From MGBC163016 sp964518575 (GTDB taxonomy: Bacteria; Actinomycetota; Coriobacteriia; Coriobacteriales; Eggerthellaceae): 47,131 nt of DNA. Position 1 is the stretch's first letter. Every line of letters begins with the position of its first letter. A program made the position numbers and the translations under genes. This document shows positions 39,998-47,131 of the stretch, piece by piece. The DNA lies in the NCBI GenBank assembly GCA_964518575.1, contig CAZFGW010000016.1:1-47131 (forward strand). The letters run 5' to 3'. Under the pieces are notes generated by a model that was not told the DNA's origin, did not search any database, and saw nothing but the letters and a program-made list of their open reading frames with translations.

Positions 39998-40918
39998 CTA
40001 CGCCAACAACACAGCAAGCGGAATCGTCACCATACTGGCGACCAGCGTGACCACAGCAATCCCGGTGGCGTATTCGCCCTCGTGCCCATTCTGATCGGCG
40101 ATCATGGGAACCACCGTCATCACGGGCAGCGCCATGATGATCACCAAAGCCGAAACCATATCGGACGGCAACGGCGTGAGCGCGAGCAGATGCCCCGCGA
40201 TAATGGGAAGCAGCAGCATCTTCACGATGATGCCAACGTAGAGCTCAGGACGTTTGAAGATCGACGTGACTTTCGAGAAGCACACGAGAGCACCGAGATA
40301 CATCATGCAAAGCGCACTCGTTGCGTTGTTGATCGTTCCCAAGGTGAGGTTGAGCACGTCGGGCAGTGGAATCTCAGCAAGCACGAAGATGAGCGCAAGG
40401 ATGATCGCAACCGTATTCGGCGTCAGGAGCGCACGGGGACTGAACTTCGCCACCTGACGATCCCGCGCGGTCGAGAGCCAAACACCATAGGTCCAAAAGA
40501 CAAGCTGATCGACAATCGAGAACAGCATCATATATATGAGACCACCCTCGGGAAAAACGGCTGCCAAAAGGGGAATGCCGACAAAGCCGGTGTTGCCAAA
40601 GATGAAGCAAAATTGGAAGACCCGGTCTTTGTCATGCGGCAGGCGCATCGCCTTTGCCAGAAGAAAGAGCACGAGCGAAGCGACCGCATAGAAGAGCGCC
40701 GCTAACGCGACCATGGCAATGTTGTCGAAAATGATCTGACGCGTGCAACTAATGTAGGTCGAGTAGAATATCATGACAGGCAACAGGATTTTAGTGATCA
40801 GTTTCGCCAGGTCGGACATATAATCGCGGCTGATAATGTTGAGCTTGCCCGCGGCGAAGCCGACAGCCAGGATCAAAAAGAAGATCATCATTCGTTGAAG
40901 CGTGATATCAAAGATCAT
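39998..40918 (-). CDS. AEC-family transporter (auxin efflux carrier-like permease)
   Basis: 306 residues with about ten hydrophobic segments. The central GNTGFVGIPLLAAVFPEGG and the late ALPVMTVVPMIADQ match the AEC/PIN fold, in which two five-helix units cross over at Pro residues. Bacterial members usually carry malate or other carboxylates. The substrate is not determinable here. ATG 40918 has GGAGGGA 6 nt upstream; the longer frame would run into the divergent tetR gene. The 151-bp space to tetR contains dyads, so it is probably the regulated partner of that TetR protein. Confidence 0.87.
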   Translation of the reverse strand: MIFDITLQRMMIFFLILAVGFAAGKLNIISRDYMSDLAKLITKILLPVMIFYSTYISCTRQIIFDNIAMVALAALFYAVASLVLFLLAKAMRLPHDKDRVFQFCFIFGNTGFVGIPLLAAVFPEGGLIYMMLFSIVDQLVFWTYGVWLSTARDRQVAKFSPRALLTPNTVAIILALIFVLAEIPLPDVLNLTLGTINNATSALCMMYLGALVCFSKVTSIFKRPELYVGIIVKMLLLPIIAGHLLALTPLPSDMVSALVIIMALPVMTVVPMIADQNGHEGEYATGIAVVTLVASMVTIPLAVLLA

Positions 40919-40945
40919 AGTGGTTCCCTCCTCATACAAACATTC

Positions 40946-41045
40946 CCGATTATCGGTATGAGAGGGAATCGTTCGCGGACATTTCCGTACAATGTGTATG
41001 AAAAGGCTTGATCTTGATCGCCGCTTTTCGGCGAAAAGCGGCGAT
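40946..41045. promoter_or_regulatory. Divergent AEC/tetR control region with two palindromes
   Basis: CCGAT-T-ATCGG (40946-40956) lies just upstream of the AEC start, inside a wider ATTCCC/GGGAAT pair, and suits a TetR operator. A perfect 13-bp inverted repeat with loop GGC (41017-41045) sits directly before the tetR ribosome site and would form a strong hairpin in the tetR mRNA. Confidence 0.55.
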
Positions 41046-41069
41046 GGCTCTTGTTGAAAAGGAAGCTCC

Positions 41070-41645
41070 ATGACCGATATCCGTCGCAAACGCACACGCC
41101 ATGCCATACAGGAAGCCCTGCTATCGCTGATGGCGAAAAAACCGTTTCAGGAGATCGGCGTCGCAGAGCTCACGCGTGAAGCAGGCATCAGCCGATCCTC
41201 GTTCTACGTCCATTTCACCAACACGTATGATGTGTACGCCGCAATGGTGCGAGAGTTCTTCCAAGGCGTCAAGCCATTGAAGGAACAGCTGAAGTGCCCG
41301 CCATGTAATTGCGAACTCGAAAGCACGCCAACAACGACGAATCCCTTCTGCGTCGCCCTGCGCAACGATGCACGCATGAAGCCGCTCATTAACGATCCAA
41401 TGTTCCTGCCGACGATGTTCGATTTGGCGAAACAGGGAATTATTCCCCTCCATAGCAATACGTATGGGGAATTAGGCATTTCAAAAGAGGATGCGGAAAC
41501 CCTCTATCGATTTCAGATGACCGGATGTTATGCGGCAGCAACCTCGTCGGTCGGGAGAGCGGATTGGGAGCATAAGCAGCAGTTGATCGACGCATTCATC
41601 AAAGGCGGAAGGAATGCTGTCGCCGCGCTCGCAAAAACGCATTAG
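41070..41645 (+). CDS. TetR-family transcriptional regulator
   Basis: 191 residues. The N-terminal helix-turn-helix RHAIQEALLSLMAKKPFQEI..GVAELTREAGISRSSFYVHFTNTYDVYAAM is typical, most like the TetR/AcrR members with a C-terminal TetR_C_7-type domain. The rest is a ligand-binding helical bundle with a CPPCNC cluster near residue 76, which might sense metal or redox. The gene diverges from the AEC transporter, its likely target. AAAAGGAAG precedes the ATG. Confidence 0.88.
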   Translation: MTDIRRKRTRHAIQEALLSLMAKKPFQEIGVAELTREAGISRSSFYVHFTNTYDVYAAMVREFFQGVKPLKEQLKCPPCNCELESTPTTTNPFCVALRNDARMKPLINDPMFLPTMFDLAKQGIIPLHSNTYGELGISKEDAETLYRFQMTGCYAAATSSVGRADWEHKQQLIDAFIKGGRNAVAALAKTH

Positions 41646-41719
41646 CCCCCCGCAACGTTTCTGGTTGAATCGTAACGGGTATGACCGGTTCAGGATGATG
41701 CGGTTTCTTTAATAACAAA

Positions 41720-41777
41720 AATCGTTCAGGTGGATGTTGGGGCGAGATAAATCTCGCCCCAACATCTATGCCCAACT
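41720..41777. repeat. Dispersed palindromic repeat, copy 6 (full length)
   Basis: A perfect inverted repeat of 16-nt arms (GATGTTGGGGCGAGAT and complement, 41733-41766) around AA, with left flank ATCGTTCAGGTG and right flank TATGCCCAAC. Compared with copy 2 it carries T-A where that copy has C-G at the third pair, a compensating change. It lies between converging tetR and ABC ATPase genes. Confidence 0.93.
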
Positions 41778-41778
41778 G

Positions 41779-42387
41779 TTATGCCTCTTGGGGCAAAACC
41801 AATACCTGGGTCGGTTCCAAACAACGCGCCAAAGCGGGCGAATGCGTCGTGAACACCAACCCCATCTGGCGCTCGCGCACCTCTTCGCGAATCACCTGCC
41901 ATATCTGTGCCTGCGTGACCGCATCGAGCATTGTCGAAATCTCATCGGCAACCAAATACGCCGGCTGTGCCATCAACGCACGCGCGATGCAAAACCGCTG
42001 CAATTCCCCGCCCGACAACTCATGGGGAAACCGCGTCATCCACGCTACCCTGATCCCCAATCGCTCGAGCAACTCCCAATCGATCTGGGTGCTCGCTTCG
42101 CGCAAACTCTCCTGCATCCTCATGCGCGGATCGAGCGTGAGTTCGGGATGCTGCCCGATCAACTGCACGGGACATACTCCGCGCCGGGCAAGCGGGTTGC
42201 CATCAACGCGCACGCACCCCTCGGTCGGTTGAAGGTACCCGGCAAGGATCTTGCACAGGGTGGTCTTACCCGTCCCCGACGGCGCTTGCACCTGCCATCG
42301 ATCGGTCGGACTCACCGAAAGCGTGACATCATGCAGAATCTGTCGCCCCTGCGGATAGGAAAACGATATGTTCTGCGCCTCTAACAT
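41779..42387 (-). CDS. Nickel/peptide-type ABC transporter ATPase 2
   Basis: 202 residues, short for a DppF/NikE ATPase: Walker A APSGTGKTT, signature ELSGGELQRFCIARAL, Walker B AYLVADEISTMLD and switch His in VFTTHSP. The C-terminal oligopeptide-type extension is missing. ATG 42387 overlaps the preceding ATPase gene by 7 nt and has AGAGGAA upstream. Last gene of the importer operon. Confidence 0.88.
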   Translation of the reverse strand: MLEAQNISFSYPQGRQILHDVTLSVSPTDRWQVQAPSGTGKTTLCKILAGYLQPTEGCVRVDGNPLARRGVCPVQLIGQHPELTLDPRMRMQESLREASTQIDWELLERLGIRVAWMTRFPHELSGGELQRFCIARALMAQPAYLVADEISTMLDAVTQAQIWQVIREEVRERQMGLVFTTHSPALARCLEPTQVLVLPQEA

Positions 42388-43352
42388 GATTCCTCTTCCG
42401 CTTTCACGCCGCCGTCTTCGCACGCCCCCGCTACATCAACATCGACGAAGCGCTCCTCCCCGTCGATGGACAACCCGTGTTCGGGCATGGCATGCCAGAG
42501 CGCGCGCGAGAAAGGATGGCGCAACAATGCGGGCGAAGAGAACGACGCCACATCCGTTTCTTCCACAACGGTGCCGTCTTTGAACACAGCAATCCGGTCT
42601 GCTACCTGCAGGGCGAGCTCCAGATCATGCGTGATCAGCATGACGCCACCTCCGCTGCGCGCGAAACTCCGCAGATCATCGAGCGCCTGAAGGGCGAGCT
42701 TGAGGTCGAGCCCCGGGGTGGGCTCATCCGCGACGATCAACCGCGGGCGACCCATAAGCGCCATGCAGAGCAGCACCCGGCGCGCCATGCCGCCCGAAAG
42801 CTCATGCGGATACATCTCTTCCACCGCGCGCCCCAGCTCATACCGCTCGAAAAGCTCCCGTTGCCGCATACGTGCTTCGGCGCGCTCCGCCTTCGACCGC
42901 GCGAACCCGCGCACCTGCTTTCCCACTTTCATCAAGGGATCGAGCGCCGCTACGCTTTGGGGGACGAATGCGATTTCGCACCCCCTGAGCCGGGCGAGAC
43001 TCTGCGCATCCTGCGGTTCGCCATCGAACCAAATGTTGCCAGTAACTAGGCTGTTCGGCTCGAAAAGCGCAAAGATCGAATCGGCAAGCAGCGTTTTTCC
43101 TGACCCCGATGCGCCTACGACCGCAACCATCTCGCCCGCGTGCACCGAAATCGTAAGATTGCGAATGGCCTCGACTGTGCGCTTCGGCGCGAAAAGCCTG
43201 CGTCGCCCTCCTTCGCCACCTTCGTCATACATCGCAAACGAAACGCTCAAATCCTCCACTTGGAGAAGATGATGGTGCGCGGGATGCCGAGACACGGCAG
43301 CGTGGGAGTGATGGTGATGAAACTCCGCGTTGTGATGGCTGTGCTCGATCAT
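42381..43352 (-). CDS. Nickel/peptide-type ABC transporter ATPase 1 with His-rich N-terminus
   Basis: 323 residues. The first 30 residues are dominated by histidine (EHSHHN, FHHHHSH, HPAHHH), a likely metal-binding or storage tail, unusual for an ABC ATPase and supportive of a nickel or cobalt role. The rest is a DppD/NikD-type ATPase: Walker A GASGSGKTL, Q-loop FVPQSVAAL, signature ELSGGMARRVLL, Walker B LIVADEPTPGLD, switch ITHDLE. A short C-terminal extension follows. ATG 43352 has AGGAGTG upstream; it lies 4 nt after the permease gene. Confidence 0.9.
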   Translation of the reverse strand: MIEHSHHNAEFHHHHSHAAVSRHPAHHHLLQVEDLSVSFAMYDEGGEGGRRRLFAPKRTVEAIRNLTISVHAGEMVAVVGASGSGKTLLADSIFALFEPNSLVTGNIWFDGEPQDAQSLARLRGCEIAFVPQSVAALDPLMKVGKQVRGFARSKAERAEARMRQRELFERYELGRAVEEMYPHELSGGMARRVLLCMALMGRPRLIVADEPTPGLDLKLALQALDDLRSFARSGGGVMLITHDLELALQVADRIAVFKDGTVVEETDVASFSSPALLRHPFSRALWHAMPEHGLSIDGEERFVDVDVAGACEDGGVKAEEESC

Positions 43353-43356
43353 GCGA

Positions 43357-44217
43357 TCACTCCTGGGCACTCATCGGGTCGATCAGCTTGCGGATGCCTG
43401 AGCCCACCACGTCGAACAACATAACGATGCCAATGAGAGCAAGACCGGGGAACACGGCAAGCCACCACATGCCCGCGGAGAGATACATCATGGATTCGGA
43501 AAGGATGATTCCGATAGCGGGTTGCTCCGGCGAAAGCCCGAACCCGAGAAACGTGATCGCCGCCTCATGCAAGATTGCGTGGGGGAACAGCAGGATGAGA
43601 CCGATGAGGAACTGGGGGAACACGAATGGGATCATGTGCTTAAACGCAATTTGGAGCTTCGATTGCCCCAGCTTCCGCGCGCATGCCACAAACCCCGCCT
43701 CGCGACACTGCAGGATCTCGGCGCGGATCACACGGGACAAGGACGGCCAATGGGTCAGCGCAACGCCAATGGTCACGCCCCAAAATCCGCCGCCGAGCGC
43801 GAAGGAGATGAGGATCAACAGCACGATGTGCGGGATACCCATCATCAGGTCAATGAGCCACGTGACCGCGCTGTCGGCGAACTTGCCGCCGAGTGCTGCC
43901 ACAGCACCCAGAATGATCGCGATGACCGAGGAGGCGCATGCCGCACCCAGCCCGATCAAGATGCTGAGTGACAGTCCGGAAAGCGTGCGCGTAAGCATGT
44001 CCCGCCCCATGTGGTCGGTGCCGAAAGGATGCTCAGGCGAAGGCGGAAGGTTCTTTTGCAAGAAATCGGTTTGCATCGCCGAGGTGGTGAGGAGCATCCC
44101 TGCAACAACGATGGCAATCAGCACAGTACCCGCGATGACGACGGAGGCAAGGACGAATGCGCGGTTCGAGATACGCGCGCGCTTCGGCATATGGAGGACC
44201 ATCTGACCAGCCATCAT
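43357..44217 (-). CDS. Nickel/peptide-type ABC transporter permease 2 (DppC/NikC-like)
   Basis: 286 residues. One N-terminal transmembrane helix (about 18-44), a short periplasmic piece with HPFGTDHMGRDMLTRTL typical of DppC/NikC, then five helices. The coupling EAA-like loop is REAGFVACARKLGQSKLQIAFKHMIP. ATG 44217 overlaps the stop of permease 1 (ATGA). It forms the channel with that protein. Confidence 0.92.
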   Translation of the reverse strand: MMAGQMVLHMPKRARISNRAFVLASVVIAGTVLIAIVVAGMLLTTSAMQTDFLQKNLPPSPEHPFGTDHMGRDMLTRTLSGLSLSILIGLGAACASSVIAIILGAVAALGGKFADSAVTWLIDLMMGIPHIVLLILISFALGGGFWGVTIGVALTHWPSLSRVIRAEILQCREAGFVACARKLGQSKLQIAFKHMIPFVFPQFLIGLILLFPHAILHEAAITFLGFGLSPEQPAIGIILSESMMYLSAGMWWLAVFPGLALIGIVMLFDVVGSGIRKLIDPMSAQE

Positions 44218-45188
44218 CCACGCACCTTCATCTTCGGGTCGATCACGCCATAAAGGATGTTCGCGATCAAATTGCCGCCGAATACGAGGATGGCTGAGAT
44301 GAGCGCGATGCCTGCAAGCAGCGCTGTATCGCCCCCGATACCGGCCGTGACCGCCGCTTGTCCAAGCCCTGGATAGCTGAAGACCTGCTCCACGAGAACG
44401 GATCCGCCGAAGAGCTCCGCGATCTGCGCGAACTGAATGGTGATCGCGGGAATCATCAGGTTGCGCAGTCCGTGATGGAGGATGATGCTGCGCTCGCTTT
44501 CGCCCCGCGCACGCGCGAACTTCACGTAAGGAGAACCCATAACATCGATCGTCTTTTCGCGGGTATGCAACGCCACATTTGCAATCCCGACCACCGAGAG
44601 CGTCAGCGCGGGAAGCGCCATATGGTGGAGCGCCTCGAGGAAGGTGACATCAGCTGCAGCTTTCCCGATCGGCTGCGAGAACCCGATGGGAAACCATCCG
44701 AGCTGAACAGAGAAGATGATCAGAAAGAGGAGTGCCACCCAGAATGCAGGGCTGGCGGCGAGCACGAAGCAATACGCTTTGACGGCGCGGTCGAACACGG
44801 AATCGCGGTGGGTTCCCGCATACACGCCCAGAGCGAACCCGAGCACCCCGCTGATCACCCAGGCAGTCGCCATGAGCGCCAAGGAGTTCAAAGCGCGAGA
44901 CGCGATGACCTCCGAAACCGGCGCGTTATACCTGAGTGAGAGTCCCATGTCCCCATGCAGAAGCGCGGCGAACCACGAGGCGAACCGCTCGAAGAAAGGC
45001 GTATCCGAGCTCCAGTACGCACCGAGCGCGGCACGTTTTTCCTCGGACATCGACGCCAGTGCCGCTTGCCCCACATTCGCCTGCAAAGGATCGACCGGGG
45101 ACGCGGACACGAGCGCAAATGCGAGCAAGCTGGCAGCGAGCATCAGCAGCACGAAGCGCCCGACCTGCCAAAGAATGTATCTGCTCAC
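44214..45188 (-). CDS. Nickel/peptide-type ABC transporter permease 1 (DppB/NikB-like)
   Basis: 324 residues with six hydrophobic segments: N-terminal RYILWQVGRFVLLMLAASLL, a periplasmic region ending GDMGLSLRYNAPVSEVIASR, and the coupling loop SPYVKFARARGESERSIILHHGLRN. These are hallmarks of DppB/NikB. GTG 45188 follows AAGGAGC at 8 nt and is chosen over an upstream frame extension that overlaps the binding-protein gene. Confidence 0.92.
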   Translation of the reverse strand: MSRYILWQVGRFVLLMLAASLLAFALVSASPVDPLQANVGQAALASMSEEKRAALGAYWSSDTPFFERFASWFAALLHGDMGLSLRYNAPVSEVIASRALNSLALMATAWVISGVLGFALGVYAGTHRDSVFDRAVKAYCFVLAASPAFWVALLFLIIFSVQLGWFPIGFSQPIGKAAADVTFLEALHHMALPALTLSVVGIANVALHTREKTIDVMGSPYVKFARARGESERSIILHHGLRNLMIPAITIQFAQIAELFGGSVLVEQVFSYPGLGQAAVTAGIGGDTALLAGIALISAILVFGGNLIANILYGVIDPKMKVRG

Positions 45189-45237
45189 CGCTGCGCTCCT
45201 TGCACTTTCAAACCATTCAGAATGTCTGGAGCCGGAA

Positions 45238-46926
45238 CTATTCCCAGTACCACGCATCGACGTTATTCACGAGCGACCATCCATGCCCGTGGGGATGCAG
45301 CTTCTGGTCAGCCACTACCAAGCCGTCACGCTTGAAGTAGAGATGATCGAGGTTGCACAGCCACACCCATGACGCCGCTCCCTGCGGAGCGAATCCGTCC
45401 GCGCCATCCCACTGCGCAGCACGCCACTCGGGATAGGACTCCTCGATCGTCATCGCGCTGAGCGCCGCATCGAAATGCGAGTCGACGGCTTCGCTTTTAT
45501 AATCGGCGTAGTTCTGCTCGGACGTACTGTAGTGGAGCGCATACATCTCAACGGGCGAATTGGCGCCCCAACCCCACAAAACCGGATCGGAAAACTGATG
45601 GTCATAAATCCCGTCAGGACCATAGCTCCATGCGCCGCCCACCGGCGTCACCTCCACACCGATCTCCTTCATTTGATTGGCGAATTCATGCGCGAGCGCC
45701 TGACGATCAGAGTCGGCTGCCGGGTAGTACAGATCGAATGCCGCACGAATGCCATCTTTGATATACACGCCATCTTCGCCAAGCACCCAACCGCCCGCGC
45801 GCAACACCTCACGCGCCGCGTCGGTATTAAGCGCAACCTCCATTGCAGGGTTGTACCAGGGCATGCCGTCCGACACACTATAGGCAACGGTACCGTAGCC
45901 GTTGAGCACATTATCGATCAGGGCGAATCGATCGACTGCCATGTTGATTGCACGGCGAAGAGATTGGTCGCACGTTGCCGGATTGCCGGCGAAAAGCGCC
46001 ATATCGCCCTCGACGACCTTCGTCTCACCGGGCGGTGTGCACGGCAGCGAAATGCCCCGCGAGTCGACCGATGCGCAATTCAAAACGGTGTAGCCACGAG
46101 GACGATTCGCATCCACGATAGTAGCTGCGGTGTAGCAAACGTCCGCCTGCCCGGCATTCGCCGCCGCAAGCGATGCGTCCTCGCCCATGAACAGGACGAT
46201 CACGCGCTCCATGTTCGGCGCCTCCCCATAGTAGTCAGGGTTCGCCTTCAAAATCACCTGCTGCCCGCGATCCCATTGCTCAAGCATATACCGCCCGCTT
46301 CCGATGGGATGATCGCCGTACGTCTGCGCATCGTAGGCATGCTCAGGCACGATTCCCACGACCGCAAGGGTGTAGAGCATGGCGTTGAACGGCTTCTTCA
46401 TATGGAGCTCCACCTGGGTGTCGCTCACCGCCACCGCCTGTTCGACCATGGAAAGATCAGCCTGTGACGCCGGATTCGCGTTGATGCCGTTGATGGTGAA
46501 GGCAACGTCATGCGCGGTCAGAGGCTCGCCATCGGTGAATCGGACGTCATCGCGTAAGATGAACGACCACGTGAGCCCGTCGGGCGCGCAGTCCCAAGAA
46601 AGGGCAAGGTCGCCGACGAAATTCATGTCTTTATCCGTAGTGATGAGAGTCGATTGGATGAGCGGTTCGTGGACGTGTTCCCCACAGCCCCAGGCGAAAA
46701 GCGGGTTGAAGCCCGCCTCGGGTTCGGAAGAGGTGGTCATCGTGACGACGACCTCGTGTGCCGCCGCGGATGTTCCCCGCCCCGCATTCGAGGAGGTTTG
46801 CGGCGACGCGCTCGAGCCGCAGGCAACGAGCGGACCGCCGAGAGCGCAGGTTACGGCACCGATGCCCGCCGCCTTCAAGAAATGGCGTCGGGTCAGAGAG
46901 TGTTGGGTCAGAGAGTGTTGGGTCAT
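45238..46926 (-). CDS. ABC transporter substrate-binding lipoprotein (SBP_bac_5; probable nickel complex)
   Basis: 562 residues. A twin-arginine-like start (TRRHFLKAAGIGAVT) ends in a lipobox (GPLVAC, Cys near 36), so the protein is probably exported folded and lipid-anchored. A family-5 binding protein follows: GLTWSFILRDDVRFTDGEPLTAHDV, GSGRYMLEQWDRGQQVILKAN and a C-terminal HPHGHGWSLVNNVDAWYW whose histidines could contact a metal complex. The first codons contain a 15-bp direct duplication (TQHSL twice). ATG 46926 follows GGAGGAGG. First gene of the five-gene importer; the NikR-like dyad upstream argues for nickel rather than peptide. Confidence 0.9.
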   Translation of the reverse strand: MTQHSLTQHSLTRRHFLKAAGIGAVTCALGGPLVACGSSASPQTSSNAGRGTSAAAHEVVVTMTTSSEPEAGFNPLFAWGCGEHVHEPLIQSTLITTDKDMNFVGDLALSWDCAPDGLTWSFILRDDVRFTDGEPLTAHDVAFTINGINANPASQADLSMVEQAVAVSDTQVELHMKKPFNAMLYTLAVVGIVPEHAYDAQTYGDHPIGSGRYMLEQWDRGQQVILKANPDYYGEAPNMERVIVLFMGEDASLAAANAGQADVCYTAATIVDANRPRGYTVLNCASVDSRGISLPCTPPGETKVVEGDMALFAGNPATCDQSLRRAINMAVDRFALIDNVLNGYGTVAYSVSDGMPWYNPAMEVALNTDAAREVLRAGGWVLGEDGVYIKDGIRAAFDLYYPAADSDRQALAHEFANQMKEIGVEVTPVGGAWSYGPDGIYDHQFSDPVLWGWGANSPVEMYALHYSTSEQNYADYKSEAVDSHFDAALSAMTIEESYPEWRAAQWDGADGFAPQGAASWVWLCNLDHLYFKRDGLVVADQKLHPHGHGWSLVNNVDAWYWE

Positions 46927-46970
46927 CGCGTCCTCCTCCGATTGTGGGGTTGATTGCGTAAGATTATGCG

Positions 46971-46999
46971 AGTGTTACCAATTTCAAAAGTGTAACACT
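46971..46999. promoter_or_regulatory. NikR-like operator upstream of the ABC importer
   Basis: AGTGTTAC (46971-46978) and GTAACACT (46992-46999) form a perfect dyad with a 13-nt spacer, just upstream of a CATAAT -10 (46963-46968, minus strand). The half-sites and spacing equal the GTGTTAC-N13/14-GTAACAC sites that I recall for Geobacter uraniireducens NikR. Repression by nickel-bound NikR is the natural reading. Confidence 0.65.
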
Positions 47000-47107
47000 T
47001 TATGCGACCCAACCCCGCGGGATTGCGATGGTTTTACACAATGCCGATCATGCAAAACGAAATGGATGGTTATCGGGATTGATGCCGCAGACGTGAATGG
47101 ATCTTTC

Positions 47108-47131
47108 GCGGGCGAGATGAATCTCGCCCCT
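47108..47131. repeat. Dispersed palindromic repeat, copy 7 (cut by window end)
   Basis: GGGCGAGAT-GA-ATCTCGCCC (47110-47129), same core and centre as copy 2; its right flank is outside the window. Confidence 0.88.

Noticed and set aside
39995..40705. 236-codon plus-strand frame
   Set aside because: Antisense to the AEC transporter, His/Asp/Arg-rich and without a start site.
1..47131. CRISPR arrays, insertion sequences with transposase, prophage genes
   Set aside because: No regularly spaced repeats, transposase motifs or phage structural genes are visible anywhere in the window.

Overview
The window looks like a chromosomal segment from a gut-type actinobacterium of the class Coriobacteriia, most likely Eggerthellaceae. 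The basis is moderately high GC, a FabK-type fatty-acid cluster ending in a fused AccD-AccA gene, a lone LytTR regulator, and many transporters in compact operons. This placement is inferred from gene content and protein style, not from a database search.

Layout. 1-6801 (minus): rpoC (partial, with a 10-N gap), rpoB and a LytTR response regulator. 7096-7530 (plus): tRNA-Leu(CAA), followed by an exact 164-bp tandem duplication that folds into an elaborate multibranched RNA. 7713-11133 (minus): an ECF transporter (T, A, A, S) whose S component is TrpP-like. It is preceded by a leader peptide with three consecutive Trp codons and an intrinsic terminator, which is classical Trp attenuation. 11206-12525: a CNNM/CorC-type membrane protein. 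12838-12927: a consensus promoter and terminator enclosing about 55 nt, a candidate small RNA. 13098-13946: rpsI and rplM. 14374-21693 (plus): acpP-fabK-fabD-fabG-fabF-fabZ-accDA, a nearly complete type II fatty-acid elongation operon.

21809-26397: a two-domain Mop/TOBE protein diverges from a cobalamin riboswitch. The riboswitch controls a small DUF4430 protein, and next to it lies a 955-residue membrane-anchored surface protein with transcobalamin/intrinsic-factor-like parts. This is a probable corrinoid-capture module. 26571-31033 (minus): a metalloid module with a methyltransferase paralogue that has lost most arsenic-binding cysteines, a G3E (CobW-like) GTPase, and a single-chain ArsM::ArsS fusion (methyltransferase plus radical SAM). 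A CopA-type ATPase (31135-33801) lies upstream on the same strand.

34099-41645: MATE exporter, small conserved protein, MFS exporter fused to a CBS pair, B3/B4-domain protein with a terminator in its leader, apt, a decayed patatin fragment, and an AEC transporter divergent from a TetR regulator. 41779-46926 (minus): a five-gene nickel/peptide-type ABC importer with a histidine-rich ATPase and an upstream GTGTTAC-N13-GTAACAC dyad that resembles a NikR operator.

A short palindromic repeat (core about 20-34 bp, centred on GCGAGAT-NN-ATCTCGC) occurs seven times between genes, often where genes converge. Two copies differ by a compensating base pair. The strongest candidates for something new are the ArsM::ArsS/GTPase cluster, the tRNA-linked tandem structured RNA, the Trp-attenuated ECF transporter, the riboswitch-controlled transcobalamin-like surface proteins, and the orphan small RNA.
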